From Limnephilus marmoratus (lineage: Eukaryota; Arthropoda; Insecta; Trichoptera; Limnephilidae): a DNA stretch of 64,000 nt. The DNA lies in NCBI GenBank assembly GCA_917880885.1, contig OU862913.1, positions 4,898,001-4,962,000 on the forward strand. Reading direction: 5' to 3'. The notes under the pieces were generated by a model, which made no database searches, was not told the origin of the DNA, and worked only from the letters and a program-made list of their open reading frames with translations. Below are positions 1 through 10,534 of this stretch, piece by piece; position 1 is the stretch's first letter; each line of letters begins with the position of its first letter. Position numbers and translations under genes: made by a program.

Positions 1-2114
1 TTCATCACTGCATGGTGTGGCAAATAAAAACAAATTTTATCTTTTGGCGGTGCTTCGCACAGCGTCATATGCCCCAATTCCTGATACTCTTTCATGAAAT
101 TTTTATAATCTAGCATCAGTTCTTTATTGGCAAGGATTTTTTTTTCCATATTATAGAATCTTTTTTCAGCCACCTTTAGGGTTTCACCCATTTGATTAAT
201 ATTAGGCCGCAGCGGTAATCTTACCGCAAAACGTCCTTTCTCATCTCTTTCATGCGTGCGTAAGAAGCTCTCTTCACATGCTCTTTCTTCGTGGCTTCTA
301 TGTTTTACAGGAGTTAGTTCCTCTATTTTCCAAAAGCTTTCTAATTGCTTATGCAATAAATTTAAGGATAAATTACAGGAATTTACTGGCCTTTTTGGTT
401 TCGGAGTGGAGATAGGTCCAGAGACAAGCCATCCTAGCTCGGTCCTTTGCAGCGTGAGTCCAGCATCTCCAATTCTCATTCGATCGGTATGCAAGACTTC
501 CCAGAATACCTCCGCTCCCAGTAGCAGATCTATCGGGCTGGTAATGTTGAAGTTCGGATCTGCTAATTGGAGACCGCTAGGGATCCCCGCGTCTTTTTTC
601 TGAAAGGAAATTTGTGGCAGGTTACTGGTCACTTCAGGTATTATCAGGCATTCTATATTCCTTTGATATTCAGAATAGCTTGAAGTTATATTGAATTCCA
701 CTTTAGATTTTATATTTAAAATCTTATTGTGGATTCCCGTAACAGGAATGTTGACCCTTTTCTCTTTTGATTTTAATTTCTTTGCAAATTCCTTACTTAT
801 AAAATTAGTTTGTGCCCCAGAATCTAATAGAGCTCTTGCTTGAATTGATTGTCCGGCATCGTCCTTTATGTTGATGATGGCAGTGGACAATAACACGAAA
901 TTTGTTTCCACCTTTGCGGCATGATTCGATAGCAAAGGCGCCTCCTTCGCGGAAGATGTTGATGCCCTTTCGTGTTTTGATTCCTCCTCTTGTTTAAAAT
1001 GAAGTAACGTATTGTGATTTACGCCATCGCATTTACGGCAATTAAATTTTGATTTGCAATCCTTTAATTTATGACCGAGGTTTAAACATTTTAAACAAGC
1101 GCCTAATTTGTGTATTTTATCAATTCGTTTTTTCGGTTTCAATTCCAAAAATTTGCGGCAATAATAAATTTTATGATTATCGTTGCAATGTAAACATTTT
1201 AATTTTTGTGCAGATAATGACACCACAGCTTCTTTTTTATAATTATGCGGATTCGTTTTTCCCGGATTAATTCTTTTTTCGTTATTTGATGAGGCCTCTA
1301 ATACTTGGGCCCTTGTATACAAACATTTAATAAATTCTTCGTAGGTAGGTAGATTATTTTTTGTTGGGTATTGTTCCCAATGAGCCCTTGTATTTGAATC
1401 TAGCTTGTTTGATAACAAATAAATCAATACTACATCCCAATTTTTCGTAGCTATATTTAATTTATTTAGCGATTTTAAATGCAACTGTGCCTCGTCCAAT
1501 AGGCTTCTTATTGCGACGTGATTTTCTGCTTTTAAGTCTGGTAATTTAAACAACGCGTTTACATGATTATTTATAAGTATTTTTGAGTTTTCGTATCTGT
1601 CCGTGAGCATCTCCCAGGCCGTTACATAGTTGTCGATGTGCATTGGTAATGCTGTTATTAGTTTAAATGCTTCCCCTTTTAGACAAGAACGCAAATAATA
1701 AAAATTTTGTACGGCATCTAGGTTAGAATTGCTGTCTACTAAAGATATAAACGCATCTCGGAATTCTATCCATTCGCAGTAATCACCTTTAAATTTTGGT
1801 AATTCTATTATCGGCAGTTTAATGTTGTTATTTGCCTTGCCTGCAGAATGGTCTGAAACTAACCTCTCTTTTGCATTGGATAAAACATCAAAATAATCGT
1901 TTTCAAAACTCGCCCTTTCGTGATCGTCATCATCGGGAGATAAAGCGTCTATTTTATCCTGAATTTCCTCGAACTGATCCAATAAAAGCTCGAAATGTTT
2001 TATACGTAATCCGAGCTCGCTTTGTGTCAGCGAAATTTTGTTTAAAAATTCCCTGAATCTAGTCACTTTTCCTTTACAGATCCCCCTTTTAGCGATTAGC
2101 GTTTTTAAATCCAT
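1..2114 (-). CDS. BEL/Pao retrotransposon gag-protease (3' end outside window)
   Basis: Open minus-strand frame of 704 codons with no stop, from ATG at 2112-2114 to the window edge. The first ~100 residues are charged and helical, followed by a gag region (PKFKGDYCEWIEFRDAF, typical of the DUF1759 gag domain). Cys/His zinc knuckles lie at about 1000-1220 (CLHCNDNHK, CLKCLNLGHKLKDC, CRKCDGVNH). An aspartic protease active site, LLDSGAQTNFIS, lies at about 805-840. This order is diagnostic of BEL/Pao polyproteins; RT, RNase H and integrase should lie left of the window. The frame is intact over its whole visible length, so the copy is probably young. Start choice: first ATG, followed by an MDLKTL-type N-terminus. 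A host-domesticated gag is the alternative, but the LTR-like promoter upstream argues for a transposon. Confidence 0.9.
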   Translation of the reverse strand, partial: MDLKTLIAKRGICKGKVTRFREFLNKISLTQSELGLRIKHFELLLDQFEEIQDKIDALSPDDDDHERASFENDYFDVLSNAKERLVSDHSAGKANNNIKLPIIELPKFKGDYCEWIEFRDAFISLVDSNSNLDAVQNFYYLRSCLKGEAFKLITALPMHIDNYVTAWEMLTDRYENSKILINNHVNALFKLPDLKAENHVAIRSLLDEAQLHLKSLNKLNIATKNWDVVLIYLLSNKLDSNTRAHWEQYPTKNNLPTYEEFIKCLYTRAQVLEASSNNEKRINPGKTNPHNYKKEAVVSLSAQKLKCLHCNDNHKIYYCRKFLELKPKKRIDKIHKLGACLKCLNLGHKLKDCKSKFNCRKCDGVNHNTLLHFKQEEESKHERASTSSAKEAPLLSNHAAKVETNFVLLSTAIINIKDDAGQSIQARALLDSGAQTNFISKEFAKKLKSKEKRVNIPVTGIHNKILNIKSKVEFNITSSYSEYQRNIECLIIPEVTSNLPQISFQKKDAGIPSGLQLADPNFNITSPIDLLLGAEVFWEVLHTDRMRIGDAGLTLQRTELGWLVSGPISTPKPKRPVNSCNLSLNLLHKQLESFWKIEELTPVKHRSHEERACEESFLRTHERDEKGRFAVRLPLRPNINQMGETLKVAEKRFYNMEKKILANKELMLDYKNFMKEYQELGHMTLCEAPPKDKICFYLPHHAVM

Positions 2115-3160
2115 TTTTATTAAATCAGGTACTTACAATTTACAGAGTTATCCAAATATTTTATCACAATAACCGTTTAAACACTATTAATCCTGTAATA
2201 AACACTGACAACTTCTCAATCCGTCACAACACGATCTGCGATAATCGACAAGCCGTTAAATTTCGCCCATAGAGTATTTTTAGCAACAAACTGTTTTATC
2301 GGCTTCGCGGTTAATTTAAATAATTATTTCAGAGAAAGTTTCTTTTAATCCCGGAATTTATAACATTGTGGTAGTTTTTTGCGATAATCTAATTGCCTGC
2401 TGCAATGTCGAGTTATTTTTTGTAGACTTGTTCATACCGGCTTGCAACCATTTTTTTTATGAGAAATGCACAATATTGATGTCATTAAATTTTTTGCTTT
2501 CTTTTTTTTTTAGGATTTTTATGGTAAGGTGGGTAGTATGGAATGGATTGGTCACTTGCCCCTTTTATCGTGATGTCTTCTGGATGCTGGAATCTGCTTG
2601 ATGGATTCTGGCTGCATTTCTGGTTCCTTGTTCAGTGCTGGTTCCTTTTTATTAATTTAATCACTCGCGTTAAACTATCCGACTCGTAGGATCATATGTA
2701 AAGTTTTAAGGTAAGGAACTGGTAATGAAAGACTCATCTTCAGGACAATTTTTAAGGGACTCTTGAGTTTATTGATTCTATTTCCAATTACATTTTAATA
2801 ACCGGAAGATATAAAACTACCCGAGACAGACCAAGGAGTTACTCGTCAATTAAGTGTGGCTTTAGCGAAGCGTTGAGAAGAAAGAGAGTATATCACCTTA
2901 AAAAACAGCTATTTATAGAACAATCTCCTTGTCTGGCCAGAGCTTTGTACCTTCCGGTGACATCTAGTGACAATTTGTCTAACTAGCTATGAGACTTCTC
3001 ACCTGATGTTTTTATGTAGAATCTCGAGGGGTGTGAGTCCTGGCTAAATTAGATTTAGAGGTCTGAAATTCAAACAATTGGGTTTATTCTTTTTTCACTT
3101 CTATTTTTACACGTTTTCATAGCACAAGCCACCATTTTTGCCGCGTTATTTCGTAAAATG
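2115..3160 (-). mobile_element. Probable leader and 5' LTR of the BEL/Pao element
   Basis: No coding potential was seen. The stretch lies directly upstream of the BEL gag and carries a minus-strand TATA box (2909-2916) and, downstream of it, an AATAAA on the minus strand near 2767-2772, as expected of U3 and R in an LTR. The exact LTR borders could not be fixed because the partner LTR is outside the window. A TGTGCTATG start on the minus strand near 3125 is one candidate right edge. No primer-binding site was identified with confidence. Confidence 0.45.
2909..2916 (-). promoter_or_regulatory. TATA box of the BEL 5' LTR
   Basis: The minus strand reads TATAAATAG here, about 0.8 kb upstream of the gag start, with a polyadenylation-type AATAAA further downstream. 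This fits an LTR promoter; it is inferred from sequence only. Confidence 0.4.
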
Positions 3161-3599
3161 TAACGATGAGAGCTCGACGCACCGGTTAGCACAAAAATGA
3201 TGACGTCATATTTTTAAGATTCAGCCGGCTCCAAATGGAACCGGTATGGGGAGGGGGAGATAATACGCATTTATCACTTAGGGCACTGGAGGTTGCCCAA
3301 ACTTTCCCACGGCATTCTAAGGAAACAGATGGTTTCCCCCTTCACCGTACATGTCAGAACTCTAATTTTTATTTATAAAGAAGCTATTTTTTATTAAAAT
3401 GACTCTAGACTTCCAATGTCCGGGTATAAATTGTTAGCAGGCAGTATGCGAGTGCGTACATGTTGTTAGTTATTTATTTCACAGTATCACGTCTCATCTC
3501 CGCCACTGGATATAGCTGACAACAAAGTTTATTAATATAAAAGAAGAAATGTTAATAGAAATAAAAAAAATCATACTTATTATGATGAGATTGTATGAC
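3161..3599. other. Unassigned sequence
   Basis: No supportable gene. It contains a TGACGTCA palindrome near 3200 and short matches in style to LINE/SINE debris (around 3320-3350), but nothing that can be named. Confidence 0.3.
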
Positions 3600-4310
3600 T
3601 TAACCTAAGCAACTGAGTCGCAGTCGTCCGGCAGTCCCGCCGAGGATAAGCGGAGCCATCGGTCCAGTCGCAAGCGGGACTCGGTGTCCGCGCCCCTAAG
3701 CAGGCTTTCCGGTACGCCCCCGAAGAAAGTGTTGGAATTAAAGGGGGAAAGACCTGAAGACCCTAGGGACGAAAGTGAGCATCGGGTCACCGGAGGCAGG
3801 GCGGAAGGGAACCGGTCCGAAGCGGTTGGTCTTCAGGCCTGCTCATGGCTACGGGGGAGGCGCGGGCGGGTTATGCAACCGCTGCCTTGGGAGTCATCTC
3901 CTCAGTTGATGCACGGTCATAGGTCTTGTCCACCCCCTTGATGGGGTGTAAGACAATACCACTTAGGACAGGTCTACGTATGTTCATATGTCTATGAGTA
4001 GATACTATATGTGTTTGTGCGTAGGTTTGTCTGCAGCTACATGGCAGGCCGGATCGGGACAGAGTGGTTGTGGGAGTCCCCTTGACTTCTCCAGCGATAT
4101 TCTCTCGGGACATCACCTTGCACTGCAGTGGGAGGGATGGATTAAAACATCTCTCACTCCTGAACACACTGACCCCAAGATTCCTACCCACCCCTTGATA
4201 CCCCTTCATACCCTTTTTTCAGAACTTCCTCTCATTTCTTTCTTAAAAAGACTAGAATTATTTTTCTCAGGGCCTCCTGTCTGACTGGTTTAAAAAAATA
4301 AAACACGTGT
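3600..4310 (+). mobile_element. CR1-type LINE 3' UTR/tail fragment
   Basis: The 3' half (about 4040-4300) matches, by eye, the stretches at 26930-27255 (+) and 48285-48840 (-). Shared landmarks are a GGAGGGATGGATT block, a CTTCCT...TTTCTTAAAAAGA block and a terminal TTTTTCTCAGGGCCTCCTG motif followed by an A-rich end. The same terminal motif closes LINE copies at 23495, 41560 and 60580. Small open frames in this GC-richer block look spurious. Confidence 0.6.
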
Positions 4311-5506
4311 GGGTATGCATTATGCATGTGTCCATATAAAACTAACCTCGCGGAATAACCTTTGGAAAATGCAATATTTTTCCTGTTTGCATCCGATGAC
4401 GATGTTATCATTAAATGGCCTTCGAATAGTAATGACTAATTATCGAGTATTTCTAATAAATCTAACATCGAACAGCAATGTGTAGGTAATAATAAATACC
4501 AATTATCGATAATTACGAACGGAAAATTTACAAGCGCAATATCAAAACAATTCAATTAATACCACTGCAATTTTTTATTACTTTGAATCTCTGCTGTCAT
4601 TTGTGTATTCCCCGAAGTTGTAAAATATAGTCGTAATAACTACCTATATAATATAAAATTTTAATATTCTAAAAATTTTGAACAAAATGTTTTGTTATCG
4701 TGTGTTACGTTAAATTTAAATTATTTGAGAGAATTTGGCATTGCGCAAAAATATCCAGTTTTAAATCCAACATTTAAATCATGCAGGCTATGAGGAAAAC
4801 CAGGGTTCAGGTTATATTTCCTGCACAGAGTCCCAAACTGCCCATCCCCAAAGGTTATTTACCTGGCTCTTCAGACGTGGTCATTTTTTATAAGTTTGAT
4901 ACACGGATAATACGGAATGTTCTTTTTTTTTAACTTATAGACAATCAAATTAGACATTTGTCGGAAGTACCAATCTTATAAAATAAATTCTCGAAAATAA
5001 ACTCGTATTTCATCATAATTTTAAACATCTCAGGTTTTGAATGGTTTGTTTGACAAAGCAGGGTTTGTCTAGCGGGTTTGTGTAATTATTCTAATACATT
5101 TCTTTCCATGTTCTACTGTTATAAATACAGGTACAAACTTGTCACTAATGCATTCACTTTGTTTTATGCAAAAATATTTTTTCTATGATTGGCAGCATTG
5201 TCTATGAACTTTTTGAATTTGCGATTCAAAACTTTTTGTACATAAAAGTGTAAATTTTAGTTTTTTGGTGGCTATTTTTTAGATTGGCGTTTTTCCTTTT
5301 TAACACCGATTAGAACATATATTTACAACTATGATAGTAAGGGAGTTACAGCGTTTTATATGAGACCTATGTGCGTTGGGACAAATATAGTCTCCTGTGA
5401 TTAAACGGGTTAAAATAAAAATGATGAATCACGATGAATAAACAATGGCGTTTACCACGTGAGTGAATTAATTGTTGTGCCAACTTATGTCTGTCATGCT
5501 CTGTTT
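4311..5506. other. AT-rich intergenic or intronic sequence
   Basis: No open frame, tRNA-like structure or repeat was recognised in this stretch. Confidence 0.4.
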
Positions 5507-6494
5507 ATTATTTATTTTATTTATTTATTTAGCATAAGCTTGTACATTTATATATATAATTTATTAAAATTTTTTGACTGCCCAACTAGGAGTAATCCCG
5601 TTTTAGGACAGTCAAAATATTATGGGTTTGAACATGTGGAACATGATTTGTACAAAAAAAAAAAGAAAATTGATGAAATAAAAAGAAGAGAAAGAATATT
5701 AAATAAATTTAAAAAAAAATGATTAAAACATAGTAACTGTTATTTGTTTGGCATAAAAAATAACATTAATTTTAAAAAGAAAAAGTAGATAGGTACATAT
5801 AGGTAACTTAAGAGGAATTAAGAGAAATTAAGAGAAAATTAAAACATTTAGGTAACTTATGTATGCTTTGCATATTATAGTCCTACATACATGTGATGTA
5901 GAAAATAAAGAAAAAAAAGAGAAGAGAAAGAATAAAATAAAAATGAAATAATCAATTAATACATATAACAGCCATGGTTTGTTTAGCAAAGTAGAAATGA
6001 TAATAATAATAAATTAAAGTTATAAATATATGTGTACTTAGAAGAAAATAATTAAAACATAAGGTAATGGTGTTTGCATTTCATATTATAGTCCTACGTA
6101 CACATCTTGTATAATGAGAACTACGAGTAGAAAGAGAACAGAAACAAGAAATTAAAATAAAATAAAAAAATTAATACCTGAGTATTACTGTTGTTTGCTA
6201 GCATAGTTATTAAAATTAAAATAAAATAATAGGTTGTTTGTAGGCTTATAAATTGCATATTATAAGCCTACATACATATTTTGTATAAATATGAATAGAA
6301 AAGAGAGATATAGAATAAAATAAAATATCCAATTAAAACATAAGATTAACAGCTGCTTGGTTAGCTTTCTAATTTAAAAGTAATAGGTAGGTACATACAT
6401 ACAAATAATAATATAGATTAGAAAATAATGATATCTTTTACATAGTTCATTTTTTGTTGGAATTTTTGTTGTAGTTTTTGGTTTGTGTTTGATT
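5507..6494 (-). mobile_element. LINE 3' UTR with internal tandem repeats and TAAA-type tail
   Basis: This continues the LINE at 6495-8775. Its 3' end (left side) is a TTTA simple repeat on + at 5507-5532, next to a block (5575-5620) of the form CTGCCCAACTAGGAGTAATCCCGTTTTAGGACAG style that recurs at 26070-26110 and 57685-57720. Inside are at least three degenerate copies of a unit marked by CATATTATAGTCCTAC (5871, 6082) and CATATTATAAGCCTAC (6256), spaced about 170-210 bp. Confidence 0.6.
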
Positions 6495-8775
6495 TCATTT
6501 TTTGTGTAGTAAAAGTTCACTCTCCTTTCTCCCTAATTTTTGAAACCAAGTAGTGGTCAGTTTACGAAGAACACCTGTGCTTTCCTTTTTCCAAGCATCA
6601 GGCATGAAGTTGTATAATTTTGGACCTAAGAACATGAAGTGTCTTTGAGCGAGAGATGTTTTGATTGTGAGTGTTACAATTGGATTTCTCCGTGAGTGTC
6701 GGGTGTCGTGAGAGTGGTTAATAGATGGGTATAGGTGGCGTTGTTTATGGGTGTTTAAAATTAATTTTCTCATGCACAGTTGTCTAACATCCAGAACTTG
6801 TAAGTCTTCAAATAGTGCATCACTATGATATCTAAATGGTTTTTTGAGGATTACCCTTAGTAGAGATTTTTGAGCTTTTGCTAATTTGTCCAAAACAGTT
6901 TTTGCACATCCACCCCAACCTAAGGAGGCATAATCTAGAAGTGACCCACACATGGCATCATAGATGAGTTTCAATTCTTTTTTACGTAAGATATTTCTGA
7001 TTGTCGTAAACATGTGTGTGAGCTTTCTAACCTTTGTGGTGACTAGATCCACGTGACCGTCCCATCTAAGGTATTTGTCTAATATAACACCAAGGTATTT
7101 TATACTGTCCACGCATTCTAATTTATAGCAATTACAGGTAGTTGAGTCAGTGCATTTATGTACAAACATATTATATGAGTCCTTGGGTTAGCCTACTTCT
7201 GTCGCACTAAATCGTATAAATTTTGTTTTTTCCGAATTGAGTGTTAACAGATTACAGTCTAACCAAAGTTTAAGCTGTTTTATTCCATCTTCTGCTTTGC
7301 AGTGTACATTGATCCATGTTCTTCCTTCAAATATTAAGACAGTATCATCTGCAAATGTTATAATGTGATTGGAAAAATTGCTGTTACACATATCATTTAT
7401 ATAAATACTGAACAAAATAGGTCCTAAGGTACTCCCTTGGGGTACACCAAATTCTACAAGGGCCGGATCACTAATAGTATCATTAATTTTAACTTTTTGG
7501 TATCTGTTAGCTTAGTAACTACCCATCCATTTGTGTAGTTGTCCCTGAATACCTATAGCCTTTAGTTTTTTTAGAAGTATTTTATGCGAGATGGTATCAA
7601 AAGCTTTGGCAAAATCTAAGAAGAGAGCAATTGATTTATTTCCCCGGTCAATATTATTGGAAATAATGTCCGCCAGCTTAGCAATTGCATTTTCTGTTCC
7701 TAGACCTGGTCGAAAACCGAACTGGTTGTTAGATAAGATTTTATGAGTTTCTAGGTAGAGGGTGAGACGATTTTTTACAATTTTCTCAATAATTTTTGAG
7801 AATGAGTTGAGCAGAGATATTGGCCGATAATTATGTATATCTGATTTGATTCCATTTTTGTGAAACAATATAACAACTGATTGTTTTAGGTGGTTTGGGA
7901 ATGTGCCTGTCTTGAAACTAAGATTACAAATGTATGCAATAGGATTCGCTATGAGTGGTTTCAATATTTTCAGCAGATTTTTTAGGAAATTTGGTCTGGC
8001 CCACAGGCATTAGATGACTTAAGCTCATCTATCATTTTCATGACTTCATTAGTCGTTGTTGGAATCTCGTCTGTTTTAAGATTAAGAACAGTTGAAGGTA
8101 TGTTGGCTATTTCAGATTCAGTTTTCTTATATTTTACAAGGATTTTATTTGCGAGAGAGGCTCCTACTGAAGTAAAATAGTGATTAGCACAATTAGCCAT
8201 CAATTTGGGGTTAGTAGCACTTGTATTTTTAATATCCAATGATTGTATGAAAGACGATTTGCTGTTTTTTGTTTTGGTAATTTTACGAAATATTTCCCAG
8301 AAAAGTTTTGGAGTTATGGTGTTTTCGTATATATATTTTTTGTAGAAATTTTCTTTAGTTGAATTAATTAATTTTTTACATAAGTTTCTATATTTCTTAT
8401 ATTTTTCTTGAACTAGAATATTATCTGGTTGTCTTTTAGCATTTTTGTGAAGTTGATTACGTCTGTGGATGGATTTGACTAAACCAGGGGTGATCCATGG
8501 CATAAGTTTAAATCGTTTGTTCGGTATAACTTTGTTAACAATGTGATTAGATATGTAGTGTTGTAATTTTGTGATAAATTGCTGAATAGCTTGGTCAGTG
8601 TCAGTCTGATCTATTACGTTTTGCCATTTTTCTGTAGAAAGCTCCTCAAACAGTGCGTTATAATTTATTTTTAGAAGGAGATGAAGGCTTATTTCTTAGG
8701 CCGAGCGCTGTGGTATAATGATCTGAAATTGTTGTGTGTATAACAAACGAGTCCGTAAAATCAATGTTATGATTC
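6495..8775 (-). pseudogene. LINE (Jockey/CR1-like) endonuclease end plus reverse transcriptase, broken
   Basis: Minus-strand remains of a non-LTR retrotransposon ORF2. Reading leftwards, the end of an endonuclease domain (ISDHY motif near 8720) leads into a linker frame (8503-7982). The reverse transcriptase pieces (7964-7512 and 7415-7188) carry NYRPISLL, DFAKAFDTISH and the catalytic FADDTVLI. The C-terminal frame (7169-6495) contains YLGVILD. At least three frame breaks separate these pieces, and the 5' part (gag ORF and most of the endonuclease) is absent, so it is a dead, 5'-truncated copy. Confidence 0.85.
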
Positions 8776-8829
8776 TACATACTTGTTATAATGCTCCTGT
8801 ATAATTTACCTTACATGTAAAAGACATCA

Positions 8830-8997
8830 AGGCGTAAACAAATAAACAAATAAACCAATAAACAAATAAATAAATAAACAAATAAACCAATAAACAAATA
8901 AACACATAAACAAATAAAAAAATAAACAAATAAACAAATAAACAAATAAACACATAAACAAATAAACAAATAAACAAAAAAACAAAAAAACAAATAT
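8830..8997. repeat. Simple repeat (AAACAAATAAAC-like)
   Basis: About 165 bp of 4-bp units alternating AAAC and AAAT. Open frames here (Phe-Val-Tyr-Leu repeats on the minus strand) are translation of the repeat and not genes. Confidence 0.9.
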
Positions 8998-9022
8998 GTA
9001 TAGATAAAGTGTTTTACATTTT

Positions 9023-9214
9023 TTTTTTTTTTAAAGAAAGACAAACATTCCCGGGTTACGAATAACCCAAAAATGTTTGAAAATCTCCTACTACCATCAC
9101 AGAAAGCCGAAAATGTTGCTTGTGTTGTGATGGAGGACTTAGCCAGCCGAGGAATCGAACACGCGACGCTCGGGTGAGATCCAAATGCTATGCCCACTCA
9201 ACCACCGACCAGTC
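9023..9214 (-). mobile_element. tRNA-derived SINE, copy 1
   Basis: Minus-strand copy of a ~190-bp SINE also found at 24089-24268 and 43331-43515. The 5' end carries a pol III A box (TGGTTGAGTGG) and a B box (GTTCGATTCCTCGG-like). The body reads ACACAAGCAACATTTTCGGC, and the 3' end has a hairpin built around GGGTTATTCGTAACCC followed by TTTCTTT and an A-rich tail. Confidence 0.75.
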
Positions 9215-9239
9215 GAATACATACATCCTATCCTCCTAT

Positions 9240-9913
9240 TTATATTTATTTATTTATTTATTTATAATATTATAAAAGTGAAAATTTGTATGGATGTATG
9301 TTTGTTACTCTTTCACACAAAAACTACTGAATAGATTTTTAAAATTCTTTCACCAATAGAAAACTACATCATTTGCGAGATCTATAGGCTATATATATAT
9401 ATTGGTAAGCTCTGGCGTTATGAATAATCTCTGGCGTTATGAAATTATTTCTCATACTTTTTCTGTCGCTAACAAAATCGATTTATTGCAAACGTCAGAA
9501 AAAAACATGGAGGTATGTATGGCGGACGGTGAGGGGTGGGGGAGGGGTGGGGGGAAGGGAGTTGATGGGGGGAGTTGTGTGGGGAGTGGGAATATGGAGG
9601 GGAAGGGGTGGGGGGAGGGGTGAGTGGAGTGGAGAGAGTGAAGGTGGAGGTGGTGGAGCGGGGTGGGAGAGGGGGGTGGAAAGGAAGGGGAAGGGGTAGG
9701 GTGAAGGAATGTGAAGGGAGGTGGAGTGGAGAAGGGAATGGGGTGTGGGAGGAGAGGGAGAGGGGTTGATGGTGGAGTGGAGTGGGGGATGGGTGGGTAG
9801 AGGGGGTGGGGGGAGAGGGGTTGATTGGGGAGTGGAGTGGGGAGAGGGAAGATGGAGGAGGCGGAGTGGGAATCCCCTAATACCATGCGAGCGAAGCCGC
9901 GGGAAAAAGCTAG
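9240..9913 (+). mobile_element. Non-autonomous Helitron with G-rich cargo
   Basis: The 5' part (TAATATTATAAAAGTGAAAA and following, about 9264-9395) is repeated almost exactly at 9914-10042. The 3' end is CGAAGCCGCGGG...CTAG at 9910-9913 followed by T, the classic Helitron terminus. The cargo (about 9525-9870) is nearly pure G/A/T on this strand with long GGGGTGGGG runs. The 5' edge merges with a (TTTA)n tract, so the exact TC start is not defined. Confidence 0.7.
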
Positions 9914-10042
9914 TAATATTATAAAGGTGAAAGTTTGTATGGATGTATGTTTGTTACTCTTTCACACAAAAACTACTGAATGAATTTTAAAAATTCTTTC
10001 ACCAATAGAAAACTACATCATTTGCGAGATCTATAGGCTATA
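9914..10042 (+). mobile_element. Helitron copy 2, left part (interrupted)
   Basis: Starts immediately after the CTAG of the preceding Helitron and is nearly identical to its first ~130 bp. It stops at TATA (10039-10042), where the LTR element is inserted. The continuation (TATATATA then TTGGTAAGCTCTGGCGTTATG) resumes at 14897. Confidence 0.7.
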
Positions 10043-10487
10043 TGTAGCAATCAGACGTGCTACGCAAACGCGTAAAGAAAAACACTGGAATTAACTGTTG
10101 ATCGTTTAAGAATTAATAATTCAAATAATACACTGAGCGTGATCGTTGTAAATAACGGTACAAGTTGTTTGGCTTGCTATTCTATCGACTGACTGGGTCA
10201 AACCATTACTCCGGCTTTTATAATGCCGCGGCGGAGGAAACGGTTTAACAATTCGGCTGATAATATCGAGAGAATACGATACGTTTCTCGATGGTTCTGA
10301 CGCCTAATGAACAGGGAATGTTAATGCTCCGGTTCTTTCCATAAAGTGCGACGAGATCCCAGATATCTCAGCGCCGGTAGGTAGGTATTATTCGTGTACC
10401 GTTCCGATTGTACCACGCGGCGACGTCGCCGTGCTGCACAGGTATATACCTTAAGTAGGTACGTACCTGGGTGTTGGCTTCACCACA
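10043..10487 (-). repeat. 3' LTR of the CsRn1-like element
   Basis: Begins TGTAGCAATCAGACG and ends CTTCACCACA on the + strand. Matches 14446-14896 except for scattered substitutions and a missing 6-bp TAATAA-type block near 10110. Confidence 0.9.
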
Positions 10488-10500
10488 CAGACCCCCCCAG
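10488..10500 (-). promoter_or_regulatory. Polypurine tract of the CsRn1-like element
   Basis: The minus strand reads CTGGGGGGGTCTG directly next to the 3' LTR, the expected place for plus-strand priming. Confidence 0.5.
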
Positions 10501-10534
10501 CGGCACAGATAAGGGCTGCGATAAAAAGAGTAGT

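Noticed and set aside
3495..3525. Reading with LDIADNK as an S1 protease DIAL motif
   Set aside because: Surrounding residues do not fit and stops follow at once.
3605..4284. Several short overlapping frames on both strands
   Set aside because: GC-richer repeat tail; frames have no motifs and match non-coding tails elsewhere.
8786..9197. Phe/Val/Tyr/Leu-rich minus-strand frames resembling a membrane protein
   Set aside because: They translate a simple AAAC/AAAT repeat and the SINE next to it.
9452..9886. Proline-rich open frame on the minus strand
   Set aside because: Translation of the G-rich Helitron cargo; no domain and the same pattern appears in every frame. The similar frames at 35878-36306 and 36408-36764 are rejected likewise.
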